Shown here one piece after another: positions 44,538-54,500 of a stretch of 64,000 nt of DNA. A program made the position numbers and the translations under genes. The first letter of the stretch is position 1; every line of letters begins with the position of its first letter. The notes beneath the pieces were generated by a model, which made no database searches, had not been told where the DNA came from, and saw only the letters and a program-made list of their open reading frames with translations. The DNA comes from DASVUS01 sp036388675 (lineage in GTDB: Bacteria > Armatimonadota > Abditibacteriia > Abditibacteriales > Abditibacteriaceae), in the NCBI GenBank assembly GCA_036388675.1, contig DASVRI010000007.1, positions 1 through 64,000 of the forward strand, in the 5' to 3' direction.

Positions 44538-46184
44538 ATGAATCCAAAAAAATGGGGCATATTAGCCGGCGTTGCGCTGTTGCTGCCTCTCTACAATATG
44601 GCGCAGCCCGATCTCTATCAAATGCGCAGCATGGATGTGCTGCCCAATAAGACCGCCAAAGAACGAGAACAGCAAAAACTGGAGCGCTACGGCCCGTCGC
44701 TGGAGTGGCTCGATCGCATGACGCGGCCCAACGAGTTCTCGGGCAACCGCCGCGTCAAACTCGATTTCCGCGTCATGAGTTCGATGATGCTGGCCGGCAT
44801 GGCATCGGGCTTTAAAAGTCAGGTGGCCAACCTGCTGTGGATGAAGTCGGACGAGTTCTGGCACAAAGGCCTGATGGAGCGTCAGATTCCCATCATGGAG
44901 ATGGTAGTGACGCTCGACCCGCAGTTCATCGAGGCCTGGAGCACGACCGGCTGGCACTGGGCCTATAACCTCTATGCCGAAGAACCGGACAAGCCGGAGT
45001 TGAAAAACAACCCCAAAGCGTTGCGCAAAAGGCAGGAATACGACGTGATGACCGGCCTCGATTACCTGGATCGCGGCGCCGCCATGAACCCGGAAACCTA
45101 TCGCCTGTGGTTTGAAAACGCCTGGACGCGCGCCGAAAAAGCCGGTATCTACGACAACCGCACCGTTCAACTGATGCGTGAGGCACGAACCAAGGGTGAC
45201 GCTCGCCTCGTTGAGATGATGCTGCCCGACCCCAAAACCAATGAACCGAAAGCGACCAAAGTGCAGGGCATGGACCTTGTCGGTCGTAACATCGGACACG
45301 TTTACGAGCGTATTCCCGACATCGACAAGGCTCTAGCAGAGTATCGTAACCTGCTGCGCGGCGACAACGGGCAGGGCGCACCGCCGACCGATGAGGAAAT
45401 GGCTTTAATGCGCGTCGCCGGACAAGCCTGGGGGCGTTACGGCAAGAATTACGATGTCATTGTCAGCACCTACCAGAGCGGCGACGCCACCATCAAGGCT
45501 CAGATCAAGAAGATGGTGCCCAACATCGAACAACTTGTTGCGGCCCAGGCAGTGCGCGGCAAAATGGGAAATCGAGAAGCACAGGCGACAGGTGCCTATG
45601 TTTCGATTGTGGCACGCTATGTTCCGGCGTGGGAGTTGATGAAGGCCGGCAAACTCCCTCAGGCCATTAACACCATCATTGGCGTGATGAATGCCGACAC
45701 ACGTTACCATTTGCAGGGCTTGCCGGTGTATGAGCAAGTACTCGCGATGCGTGGTGATGCACCGGCGGCCATCAAAACGGCCGTTGAGGACGTAAAAAGG
45801 TCGGAGCACAGTTCATCGCAGGAAATGGGATTGCACCTGCTGGCCAAGCTCTATGAAAAGCAGGGCAACTGGAAGAAGGCCTATGAGACGTGGTATCGCG
45901 CCCGCGAGCGCAGCACGCTCAACTTCTACGCACAACGCAACGCGCACCTGTTGGAAGATCGCTTCGACTTTAAGCCGCCGCAGCACATCATCGCAGCTAT
46001 CAAGGCGTCGCGCAAAACGGGCGAGCCAAACGCCGCACCACCGATGCCCGGCAGCGCCGCCGAAAAAGCCGAAGCCCTGGCCGCCGCGAAAGCTGCCAAA
46101 GCACCTCCGGCTCAGAGCACGCCCGCAGCACCAACTCCTGCAACGCAAGCTCCTGCCGACGAGCACGCCGGTCACGCGCACTGA
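44538..46184 (+). CDS. TPR-type protein of the ABC operon
   Basis: A 548-residue protein with an N-terminal membrane anchor (WGILAGVALLLPLYNM, residues 6-21). The remainder is mostly helical and has repeat-like helix pairs: YDVMTGLDYLDRGAAMNPET, IDKALAEYRNLLRG, PQAINTIIGVMNADTRYH and LAKLYEKQGNWKKAYETWY. The last 40 residues are Pro/Ala-rich and end in a short His tail (EHAGHAH). It follows the ATPase and permease by 61 bases. A role in assembly or substrate capture by the exporter is inference. Confidence 0.65.
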   Translation: MNPKKWGILAGVALLLPLYNMAQPDLYQMRSMDVLPNKTAKEREQQKLERYGPSLEWLDRMTRPNEFSGNRRVKLDFRVMSSMMLAGMASGFKSQVANLLWMKSDEFWHKGLMERQIPIMEMVVTLDPQFIEAWSTTGWHWAYNLYAEEPDKPELKNNPKALRKRQEYDVMTGLDYLDRGAAMNPETYRLWFENAWTRAEKAGIYDNRTVQLMREARTKGDARLVEMMLPDPKTNEPKATKVQGMDLVGRNIGHVYERIPDIDKALAEYRNLLRGDNGQGAPPTDEEMALMRVAGQAWGRYGKNYDVIVSTYQSGDATIKAQIKKMVPNIEQLVAAQAVRGKMGNREAQATGAYVSIVARYVPAWELMKAGKLPQAINTIIGVMNADTRYHLQGLPVYEQVLAMRGDAPAAIKTAVEDVKRSEHSSSQEMGLHLLAKLYEKQGNWKKAYETWYRARERSTLNFYAQRNAHLLEDRFDFKPPQHIIAAIKASRKTGEPNAAPPMPGSAAEKAEALAAAKAAKAPPAQSTPAAPTPATQAPADEHAGHAH

Positions 46185-46226
46185 GTTTGTAATTGTAAGG
46201 TTACAACGTTAAGGACACACCTAAAG

Positions 46227-46260
46227 AAAGGGGCACCGTGCAATTGCACGGTGCCCCTTT
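46227..46260. terminator. Bidirectional terminator between the TPR and cobW genes
   Basis: A perfect 34-base palindrome: AAAGGGGCACCGTGCAA and its exact inverse. It ends in TTT on both strands and lies between two genes that converge here (stop at 46184 on plus, stop at 46403 on minus). Confidence 0.88.
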
Positions 46261-46298
46261 CGCAATGCGGCTTCCTATTCGCTAAACGTTTGAATTCC

Positions 46299-46396
46299 AG
46301 GACTTACACGATGTCTCATTGGTAGGGGCGAGGTTGCCTCGCCTTGGGCGCGAAGACCGCGCCCCTACGAACCCTTGAGATGTCTCTGCGTAAGTC
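46299..46396. repeat. MITE-like element with GGACTTAC ends, copy 3
   Basis: The left end is AGGACTTACACGATGTCTCA and the right end is GAGATGTCTCTGCGTAAGTC. The interior is GTAGGGGCGAGGTTGCCTCG, then GGGCGCGAAGACCGCGCCCC. It is closest in layout to the copy at 5918. It lies next to the 46227 terminator. Confidence 0.8.
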
Positions 46397-46402
46397 ATAA
46401 AT

Positions 46403-47419
46403 TCAATATAGCATCGTTAGCAGCGCACTGCGAAAGCTGTGCAGGATGGCGTTTCGATCGAGCGCGGCTCCGATAAAAACCAGAGATGTTTCCGGCTCCT
46501 GAGTACTCACCGGAAGGTGATAGGGCGCCAGATGGAAACGCGCCTGCGCTCCGCCTCCGGTGTATTGCAACAGGTGCAACCCTTCGCCACGTAAATGCAC
46601 AAATCCTTTGGCCCGCCACACATTCGGCGACAGGTTTTTTAGCGCCTCTTCAAAGACGGCGCGCTCAATCGGGTGCGGCAAAGGACAAACCACAGATTGG
46701 AAATGTGTGTGCGGCACCGGCTCGTTGTCCGCTTTGCCGCCCGCTTCACTTTCGAGTACTCGTGGCGCATTGCTGCCCTGAGTTTCGTGGAGCGCACTCC
46801 GCCACAAAGGAGCGCAATGCACGTCGCAATGTGTCGCGGCTTCAAAGCGAGCGTGAGAGTTCAACTGCGCCAGTTCATCACGAGATTTCTGGAGCTGCGA
46901 AGTCGAAGCGAGATCACTTTTGTTGAGAATGATGACATCGGCCATTTGCACCTGGCGTCGCAGCAACGGCGCGACATCCGCCTGCAAATCGGCGTAACGC
47001 TCCACATCCACCACGCTGACGAGCAGGGCCGGGCGAACCAACGGCAGCAGTTGCGTGGCGGTCGTGACATCCAGTAAAAGAATAGGATCAGCCACACCGG
47101 AGGCTTCCATCAAAATAATGTCGGGACGAGTTTCATCAGTGCGTTGACCGATTTCGAGTAACGTCCAATGCAGTTCATCTTGTCCGGTGCAGCACGCGCA
47201 GCCGCCCGCGATGCCGGTCAGAATCTCGCTGGCGGCTTCGCGTTCCAACTCGCGCAGAATGTTGGAATCCATGTCGGTCGCGCCAAACTCATTCACGATA
47301 ACGGCGATTTTGAACCCGCGCACGTGTGCATCCACAATGAGACGGCGCATCAGCGTCGTCTTGCCGGAACCGAGAAAACCACCAACCAGCACGAGAGGAA
47401 TGGGTAACGGAGTACTCAC
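46403..47419 (-). CDS. CobW/P47K family GTP-binding metallochaperone
   Basis: A 338-residue G3E-family GTPase. Walker A is GGFLGSGKTTLMRRL near residue 13, followed by VNEFGATDMDS (switch), the metal-binding GGCACCTG (a CxCC motif) near 72, Walker B-type LMEASGVADP, and the guanine motif ILNKSDLA. CobW proteins deliver zinc or cobalt to target enzymes. The C-terminal CobW_C domain is present (KGFVHLRGEGLHLLQYTGGG). GAGTACTC overlaps the start codon (47410) and again reads Ser-Thr. Confidence 0.9.
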   Translation of the reverse strand: MSTPLPIPLVLVGGFLGSGKTTLMRRLIVDAHVRGFKIAVIVNEFGATDMDSNILRELEREAASEILTGIAGGCACCTGQDELHWTLLEIGQRTDETRPDIILMEASGVADPILLLDVTTATQLLPLVRPALLVSVVDVERYADLQADVAPLLRRQVQMADVIILNKSDLASTSQLQKSRDELAQLNSHARFEAATHCDVHCAPLWRSALHETQGSNAPRVLESEAGGKADNEPVPHTHFQSVVCPLPHPIERAVFEEALKNLSPNVWRAKGFVHLRGEGLHLLQYTGGGAQARFHLAPYHLPVSTQEPETSLVFIGAALDRNAILHSFRSALLTMLY

Positions 47420-47480
47420 GACTTTAGTTTATGCGGTGCTGGCCACAATCGCATTTCACACTTGAATGGTTTGTGTGTAG

Positions 47481-47510
47481 TTGCGCCGGCAACAGCATCT
47501 TTGGTAGACT
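47481..47510 (+). promoter_or_regulatory. Possible rpmB promoter
   Basis: TTGCGC (47481) and TAGACT (47505) are separated by 18 bases, upstream of rpmB, with a GGAGG site at 47526. It is a weak match to sigma-70, read by eye only. Confidence 0.35.
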
Positions 47511-47542
47511 GTGCCCGTTGAAATCGGAGGACTGAGTTTAAA

Positions 47543-47785
47543 ATGGCAAATCGTTGTGAATTAACCGGCAAAGGCCCGCTGAGTGGAAACCTGGTATCGC
47601 ACTCTCAGCGTCATACCAAGCGTCGCCAGATGCCGAACCTGCAAACCAAGCGCGTATGGGTGCCTGAAGAAGGCCGCTTCATCAAGATGAAACTTTCGGC
47701 GCGTGCCATCAAGGCCATCTCGCGTAATGGCGCCAGCGCCACCATCGCCAAAGCCAAGAAGCGCCAGGCCGCACAAGCCAAGTAA
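47543..47785 (+). CDS. rpmB: 50S ribosomal protein L28
   Basis: An 80-residue ribosomal protein. It begins MANRCELTGKGPLSGNLVSH, then SQRHTKRRQMPNLQTKRVW and KLSARAIKAISRNG, all typical of bL28. GGAGG lies 12 bases upstream. It is a single gene with its own terminator (47821). Confidence 0.95.
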   Translation: MANRCELTGKGPLSGNLVSHSQRHTKRRQMPNLQTKRVWVPEEGRFIKMKLSARAIKAISRNGASATIAKAKKRQAAQAK

Positions 47786-47820
47786 CTTCAAAAGAAGCAA
47801 CTACGCTTACCGAGTACTCA

Positions 47821-47852
47821 AAAGAGCTGCGTCAATCGACGCGGCTCTTTTT
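47821..47852 (+). terminator. Terminator after rpmB
   Basis: GAGCTGCGTC, loop AATC, GACGCGGCTC form a 10-bp stem (one G-T pair) followed by TTTTT. It starts 36 bases after the rpmB stop. A GAGTACTC copy (47812) sits just before it. Confidence 0.88.
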
Positions 47853-47882
47853 GTTGCGGCTTTGCTGCTTTTGCCGGAGGCT

Positions 47883-48344
47883 TTATGGCGCAGTCGCAAA
47901 AATTTCTTCAATGCGGCGCGCACGATAATCGAATATTTGGTTTAGCTTGCGTCCGATCCATAGTGTGTTCAAAGTCGCACCGAACGGGCCGAAACCCACC
48001 ATGTAGGTGACACGGTCTTCCATCACGACGCAGCCTGCGCTCTCGCGGAAAATATGTTCGTGATACCACAAGCGGTAAGGCCCGACACGCTGCTCATCGA
48101 CAAAATAGCGGCACTCTTCAATATGGCGAATTTCGGTCAGCCAGCGCACCCAAATTCCTTTAATAAACTGCACGCGATATTCAATGAGTTGCCCCTGATA
48201 CATTGCAGCAGGGACATCACTCACGATGCGGAAGTTTAAGTCCGGTGGAGTCAATGAGTTCAGATTGTGTGGCGTTGCAAAGAATTCCCACACGGCATCA
48301 ATGGGCGCGGCAATTTCTTGCCGGCGATGGAGACGAAAAATCAT
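47883..48344 (-). CDS. SRPBCC family protein
   Basis: A 153-residue START/polyketide-cyclase type fold, predicted to form a hydrophobic ligand cavity. It has the family opening (IAAPIDAVWEFFATPHNLNS) and the later strand VMEDRVTYMVGFGPFG. The first strand pair (RRQEIAAPIDAVWEFF) is characteristic of coenzyme or cell-wall-related SRPBCC proteins. The ligand is unknown. The gene is between rpmB and a GHMP kinase, facing the latter. Confidence 0.85.
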   Translation of the reverse strand: MIFRLHRRQEIAAPIDAVWEFFATPHNLNSLTPPDLNFRIVSDVPAAMYQGQLIEYRVQFIKGIWVRWLTEIRHIEECRYFVDEQRVGPYRLWYHEHIFRESAGCVVMEDRVTYMVGFGPFGATLNTLWIGRKLNQIFDYRARRIEEIFATAP

Positions 48345-48395
48345 CTAAGAGATAAAAGTGGCAAATGACTGCACTGAGCGGCTCACACACCCATC

Positions 48396-49304
48396 TCAAA
48401 CGTGTCGCGTGACCGTAAGGCCATCGAGAGCAAACTTAAAGGGGATAACGCGAATGCCCTGCTCTTGCAGAGTACTCGCAACGCGCTCTTTTTGCTGCGG
48501 CGACTCAGAAACGAACATCATGCAGCCGCCGCCGCCTGCGCCGCAACATTTGCCGCCGCGAATATGCGGACGCACCAGATCGAAGATGCCTTCCACCAGG
48601 TCATTGGAAAGCGAAGCGTCCAAACCTTTGGCGCACTCGTGCTGCAAATTGAGCAGGGCGCCGAGATGGTCGAAGTTACCGCTTTCTAAAATGTCTTTGG
48701 CGCGATAAGCCGAGTCGCGCAACTGAAACAAACTTTCCACGACCTGTCGCTTGCCGGCGCGAAAGCCACCCCACACGTTTTCATGCAGGTTGCTGGACAG
48801 GCGCGCCTGGCCGGTGTAGCACAAAGTCAACAAACTTTCGAGTTGCTCGATTGCCTGCGGCGTAATATGGATCGGGTTGGCCTTGACGCCGCTTTCCTCG
48901 AACTCGAACAAGTTGAAGCCGCCGTAAGCCGCCGCATATTGATCCTGCTTGCCGCCGATAATACCGAGCACGGTTTCCACTTCGTAGGCTTGTTCGGCGA
49001 TGCGCCCGCGCTCATCGGACGATTGCGGTACTTTGCCGCTGGCCAGGCTCAGCCACACCACGTTCAGAGCCGAAGAAGTGCCCAGCCCCGAACCGGCAGG
49101 AATATCGGTTTCATAGGTGACGGCAATGCCCTCGGTCGCATCGCCCTGAGTACTCGCATGTCCGCCTACGACGGTGCGCCCGGTCACGTAGCGGTCGATG
49201 GCTGCATTGGTGGTCGCACCACCGAAGGGATGCGCGAAGTATTTGACATCTGTCCAGGCTCCGGCGAAGTCGATACGCACCGGCGCGCGGCTTTCAATAA
49301 TCAT
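48396..49304 (-). CDS. GHMP-family sugar kinase
   Basis: A 302-residue kinase of the galactokinase/heptose-phosphate kinase group. It starts IIESRAPVRIDFAGAWTDV (motif 1), has the ATP loop PAGSGLGTSSALNVV at about residues 71-85, and ends with CCGAGGGGCMMFV, the third conserved motif. The shape resembles HddA-type kinases, which phosphorylate a heptose-7-phosphate or related sugar for surface polysaccharide, but the substrate cannot be fixed. It follows the OPT gene on the same strand, past a hairpin. Confidence 0.85.
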   Translation of the reverse strand: MIIESRAPVRIDFAGAWTDVKYFAHPFGGATTNAAIDRYVTGRTVVGGHASTQGDATEGIAVTYETDIPAGSGLGTSSALNVVWLSLASGKVPQSSDERGRIAEQAYEVETVLGIIGGKQDQYAAAYGGFNLFEFEESGVKANPIHITPQAIEQLESLLTLCYTGQARLSSNLHENVWGGFRAGKRQVVESLFQLRDSAYRAKDILESGNFDHLGALLNLQHECAKGLDASLSNDLVEGIFDLVRPHIRGGKCCGAGGGGCMMFVSESPQQKERVASTLQEQGIRVIPFKFALDGLTVTRHV

Positions 49305-49322
49305 GAAGAACTTTCACACTTA

Positions 49323-49362
49323 AAGCAAGAGGCTGGAGATAACTATCTCCAGCCTCTTGCTT
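49323..49362 (-). terminator. Hairpin between the OPT gene and the GHMP kinase
   Basis: A perfect 19-bp stem (AAGCAAGAGGCTGGAGATA and its inverse) with a 2-base loop. On the minus strand it comes 11 bases after the OPT stop, so it can terminate or attenuate the OPT transcript. Only a short TTTAA follows. Confidence 0.75.
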
Positions 49363-49373
49363 GTATCCCGTGG

Positions 49374-51446
49374 TCAGAACGGCAAGCGCGACACGCTCTT
49401 GGCCAGCAAGGCCAGAGCGACCGCCGCCATGCCGATAAGTCCCATGCCGCAGTAATAGCCGGCCACGAGCACCGGCGCATAAGCCCGCCAGTTCTCGACG
49501 CCGTAACGCTTCTGGAAATAGTAACGGCTGAGCATCGCGCCGATAAACAGCGGAATTGCACCCCAGGGCTGTGCATGTGTGCCGCTAATCAGGCCGTAGA
49601 AGAACAAAATCGACATGCCGCTCAGGGCAATTGCCGCATAGGCCGCAGCCGCGATAACGCCACCGGCAGCGATGTAGTTGACGTTGATTGCCTGACGCAA
49701 GAAGTTGTTTCCGCCTTCCTGGTTGGCCGTCCACCACAGCACCGACTGCTGCGCATGCACCGGCCAGAACTTCGAGGCGTAAGGGTAGTTGGAAGAAGGA
49801 ATCGGCGCCAGCTTCCAGATGAAGCTCCAGAACATGAACGAGCAAACCAGCATGATCGGCAGCATCAGAAGCTCGACTTTGATGATCGAGGTGAACTTGG
49901 TACGCGTCAATTCAACGGTGCGGAATTGTGACGCCAGCCAGCTCACATCGTTGAGAGGGATTGGCGCGAACCAGATGTCGAAACCACGGTAACCGGCCAT
50001 CATGAAAGAGGCTTCTTTGACGTAAGGAATGGAGACGCTTTGCCCGGCCATACCCGCCATGCGCGAGTTGATATAAGAAAACAGCGGTGTCCACACGAAG
50101 CCGAAGAACACCAGAATCCACAGCGGAAAGCCCGGCACCAGATAGCGGCACAAGATGATGAAGCCAACTGTTGCGGCTGCCCAAACCGCCAGCGACAGCG
50201 TAATCGGAATGTCGCCACGGCCTTTTGGCGGTGCAAACGAGATTGGAGCAATACCCGTCTTTGCATTGCGGCGATTCTTGGTCAAGGCTCGGAGGACGCT
50301 GCCAATACCGACAGCGGCGACGACAATTGAGGTTCCAATACCGAATGATAGCCAGAAGTCGAAGTTGTTGGCTACACCACTCTGGTTGAGGTCGAGACCT
50401 GCTGTCCATGAACGCAGAATGCCATACCTGTGCAGAATAGGGTTGGCCACAATATGACATGCGATGGTGCTGACAAAGGTTCCGACCACGATTGGCAACG
50501 GCAGCACAAAACCGAGCAGAACCTGTCCCAGGTCGGTGCCGATTCCGGTCAGCGCCGCCGGCAGAATGTTTTTGGTGTTGCTCGTGTAGTCGATGAACGG
50601 AATGCTGACAATGGTAATCGGCTGCGAGAAGATGAGGCCACTAACAGCGGGCAGCAAAATGTAGATCATGCCCCAACCGACGCCGATCATGGCCCCGATG
50701 GAGAAGATACGCCAGCGCCAGCCTTCTTTTTGCGCCGATGATTCCGCCAATGCAGTCGCACCTTCAGCAGCAATGGGCGCCAGCGGGAACGGCAAGCGCT
50801 CGATGTCGCTCGTGATGCGAAACATCACATAGCCCAGACCCCAGTTGTTCATGCGGCTCAGAATCTGGCCGACCATCAACAGGCTAATAGCCGGAATCCA
50901 ATCGCGGTGCAGAAAGGTGCGCTGCAACAACGCTTCCGAACCAAGCGGCGGCACAACCCAGGTGGGCAACGCGTTTGTGATGCCTGCTCCCTGCGCCAGC
51001 GGCGTGTGCACGATGTACTGCGTCATGATGAGCGGCGCAAACGCACCACCCGTCAAAGCCAGCGCACCCACTTGCGAAGTTAAGGCCGCACCGATGTAAT
51101 AGAGCAGATAAATTTCCTGCTTCTTCAGTGTCTGGTAGGAGCGGCGCGCAACCTCCATGAAGAGGATGATCGTCACCCATTCGGCGGCGGGCCCCATACC
51201 CTGCCCGGCAATCAGGCCCAGGTAAATGGCGCCCGGCATCATGATCAGGCCGATGAACAGCGCACCGGCAACGGTGCGCCACGAGAACCCATCGATGTAT
51301 TCTTCGTTCTGCTCGGCGGCCACATCGGCGGCGGGTGAATCGCCCAGGCCAGGTTGCACGTTCAGCGGGCCGGCGGGGGTTTCTTCGACGCTGCCGGATG
51401 ACTCGGCGTCGGACGGCCTATCGGGAGCTAATGCCATATTGTTCAA
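49374..51446 (-). CDS. OPT family oligopeptide transporter
   Basis: A 690-residue membrane protein with about 15-16 hydrophobic segments after a 60-residue soluble tail. It shows the OPT pattern (FSWRTVAGALFIGLIMMPGA, then IYLGLIAGQGMGPAAEWVTI, and NNWGLGYVMFRITSDIERLP). OPT proteins move small peptides or metal chelates into the cell, driven by protons. It lies downstream of the giant FtsX-type gene on the same strand, only 92 bases away. GAGTACTC occurs near its start (51456) but not inside its 2 kb. Confidence 0.9.
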   Translation of the reverse strand: MNNMALAPDRPSDAESSGSVEETPAGPLNVQPGLGDSPAADVAAEQNEEYIDGFSWRTVAGALFIGLIMMPGAIYLGLIAGQGMGPAAEWVTIILFMEVARRSYQTLKKQEIYLLYYIGAALTSQVGALALTGGAFAPLIMTQYIVHTPLAQGAGITNALPTWVVPPLGSEALLQRTFLHRDWIPAISLLMVGQILSRMNNWGLGYVMFRITSDIERLPFPLAPIAAEGATALAESSAQKEGWRWRIFSIGAMIGVGWGMIYILLPAVSGLIFSQPITIVSIPFIDYTSNTKNILPAALTGIGTDLGQVLLGFVLPLPIVVGTFVSTIACHIVANPILHRYGILRSWTAGLDLNQSGVANNFDFWLSFGIGTSIVVAAVGIGSVLRALTKNRRNAKTGIAPISFAPPKGRGDIPITLSLAVWAAATVGFIILCRYLVPGFPLWILVFFGFVWTPLFSYINSRMAGMAGQSVSIPYVKEASFMMAGYRGFDIWFAPIPLNDVSWLASQFRTVELTRTKFTSIIKVELLMLPIMLVCSFMFWSFIWKLAPIPSSNYPYASKFWPVHAQQSVLWWTANQEGGNNFLRQAINVNYIAAGGVIAAAAYAAIALSGMSILFFYGLISGTHAQPWGAIPLFIGAMLSRYYFQKRYGVENWRAYAPVLVAGYYCGMGLIGMAAVALALLAKSVSRLPF

Positions 51447-51538
51447 TCACCTAACGAGTACTCGTATTGTACAACCTCAAACCACGCCAAGGGAACTACG
51501 CCTTACACCTGTGCGGCAGGAGCCTGCATGCCCGGCAC

Positions 51539-54500
51539 CTATGCAGCAGAAGCGCCGACAACGGCACCGGGTTCTTCAACCGGAACTCTCTGGCCTGAAA
51601 CGTGAGCACGACCACGCAAAATATACTCTTGCTGCCCTGTCTGCTTGATGGTGCGCCATAACAACAACTGGCGGCGCAAATCGCTCATGAAACCACGGTT
51701 GACGCGCTTCCACGCCGCGATTTCACCGCTCTGACGAACCAGCTTCAACTGCAATTCATAAAGTCCCGGCTCATCGGACGGCATCAGGAAAATATCCACG
51801 TCCTGCGACACACCCATGTCGAACGGAGCGAGCCACACGCGCATCGCCAGGTGGTAAACCTCGGTGTTCTCATCGGCGGCGATCTTCGCCACATCAATGC
51901 GGCTCACCGTTGGAGCGACTGTGATAACACTCTTACCATCAGCACCAACAGCAGGCGTTGGCAACCCGGTCGCATGGGCATCGGGACGCTGTGGGCTGGC
52001 ACTCGGTGGAGCGCCGTCCAGCGTCACGGCAGTGGCAGCGCCGTTGGTGGCTGTGCCATTGGCGACTGTGCCATTGGTTGCATGACCGTTGGTGCTGTGA
52101 CCATTCAGCGCACCGTTGCGAGTACTCGATGCACCGTTGGAGCCATTCAGCATCTCGGCAGGCACATCGTTAAGAATTGTCGCCGCCTGCTTTAACGGCA
52201 TGGCCGCGAAGTTGATGCGGTCGGTGTAAAAGCTGCCAATGGATGTATCAGTGTGCGTTTCAAAGAAGTCGGCCAGGAACTGTGCCACACCCAGCGGCTG
52301 TTGCCCCGATACAGTGAAGGGGAACTGGAAGCGCCACACATCGCCAACAGGGCTGCTCATGTTGAACTTGCGCTCACTATCGGGCTGCGACATGCGCGAA
52401 GCCTGGAAGGCGGGATAGAGTGTTGAAAGCAACACGGTCGCCATGACAATCAGCGTGGCGAGCACGGCGGAACTCGAAGAATAGTTCAGCGTGATGCCCG
52501 GTAACAAATTATAAGCCGTCACAACCTTGGCCACAGTTTGTGCGATGAGGTAGCCCGAAATCGAGCCCAGCACCGCATACACAATCGCTTCAGCAATGAA
52601 GAGAGCGGCCACGTGAATCGGCGCCAGGCCAACCGATGAGTAGATGCCGATTTCGCGCGTGCGCTCGAAAACGCTGCCCAACATCGTGTTGGCGATAATC
52701 AATGCTGCAATGAGAACGGGAATTATCAGCGCGGCGAAGCCTTCGTAAGAAGTGCTTTCCACCGAAGAGTAAAGCCGCGTCTGCAATGTGCCATCGGTTC
52801 CCGGCATGGCGCCGAAGATGCCCAGAGCGGCACGCTTCATTAAGTCCTGTAAGCCTTCCTCACCAGAAGAAACCGACTGCGCCGTCGCCACAGCAACAGA
52901 CGGATCGGCCGCCGCCGTGCGAGTACTCGTGGTGTTGAATCCAGCCGCAAGGGAGCGTGTCGTTCCGCCCATGGCAATCGTCGTTTCGTAAGGCAGCAGC
53001 ACAAGCGCGTTGGCGTCCATGTGCTGATAACGCTGCACCTGCGCTTCTTCACCCTTTTGTCCCGCCAGGCCAACCGATGTGTTGGTCTGCTTGTTCTGCT
53101 CGTTTTGGTAGTCGACAGGTGTGAACTGCTCGTCATCCAGGTCGCGCAGACCGGCAATGGCCGTCTGGCCTTCTTCGCCGGTGCGGTTGGTCCATTTCTG
53201 GTCGTCATAGACTCCGATGACGCGCAACGTTTGACCCGCCACCTGAACAAATTTTCCGACCGCATTATCTACCGTCAGGCCCAGAGGCAGCGGATCCTGC
53301 TCGGCGCTGGTGTCACCTTTGGCGGCGCCAGCGGCGGCATCTGTGCCCTTGGCTGTGGCACCCGGCACGAGCATGGTGCGCGGCAGGAGACACACGTCGC
53401 GGTCGCCGGCTTCAAACCAGCGTCCGCCCGGCAGCACTGTGCCGGCGAGGGGCGAACCAATGGTCTTTTCTTCCGGCGTCAAACCCAGCAGAGCCGGTGC
53501 ATAGAAGTATTTGTTCGGGTCTTCGGCATTGTTGACGCGCAGATAAAGCTGTTCGCCCTGGTCACGCGACAAATACCACGAACGCAGGGCAATCTGTCCG
53601 AAGCGCTGAGTGAACTCGTTGCGCATCGAGGTGACGGCGGCTTCCTGCAAGGGGCTCCAGTCCGGCTGGCGGATCATCATGCCCGAATATGCTGGTGCAT
53701 GTTCGCCGTAGGGCCGCGCGAAATTGGAGATGCTGGCCGTCACCGAGGTGAACGAGAGCACGGTAAAGGTCAACAGCACAAGGGTAACGCAGGTCAGTGC
53801 AGTGCGCGTGGGGCGGCGGCGCATGTTGGCGATACCCAGTCCCAGAGCCGCCGAGATCGCCGAAAGACGGCCAACGTCGGCAAAGTGCACACCCTGCTTG
53901 AGGCGCTTGATTTCCGCCTCGAACTTGCTCGACAGGAACGAGGTCACCACAACCGTCAGCGCCAGAATGATGAACGCCAGCAGAATGATGAACGGCGTCA
54001 GAGCCAGTTCGAAAGCGGGGTGAACGCGGCTAATGCCCCAGAACACGGCCAGAAACATCACAAAGGCATATGCGATCTGCTTGCGGATGTCGGGGAAGCC
54101 GAACATCAAACGTTCCAGGAAAAACGAGAACGGCAGCAACAGCGCGAGGTAGAAGACAATGCCTTTGAGCACGTCCTGCGCGGTTGCTTCCACGTCGGGA
54201 TAAGCGCGCGACTCAATGCCGAAAGCGCGCCGCGCCTCGCGATAGAAAGTGTCGTATTGGCGATTTGACAGCGCGCTCTGCGCCAGCAGCAAAGCGCCGC
54301 CGGTCGGTGTTGAAACTGCTCCGGCAGGACACGCATAGGCAATGCCCTGCCCGATGTCTTTGGCGTTCTTATCGACCGGGCAGCCAACTGCACCATGCAA
54401 CTGATCAACACGCTCGTTATTGATGCCGAACTTCTTCAACAGGTGAATGCGCTGCTGATCGAGCGTCCACATGTCGCGCGCCACGAGGTATGACATGTGG

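Noticed and set aside
48783..49931. A plus-strand open frame of 382 codons opposite the GHMP kinase and OPT genes
   Set aside because: It spans two well-supported genes and the hairpin between them. No protein family is recognisable.
53021..54268. A plus-strand open frame of 415 codons opposite the M28/FtsX gene
   Set aside because: It lies wholly antisense to a clear long gene, with no domain pattern. It is an effect of codon bias in G+C-rich DNA.
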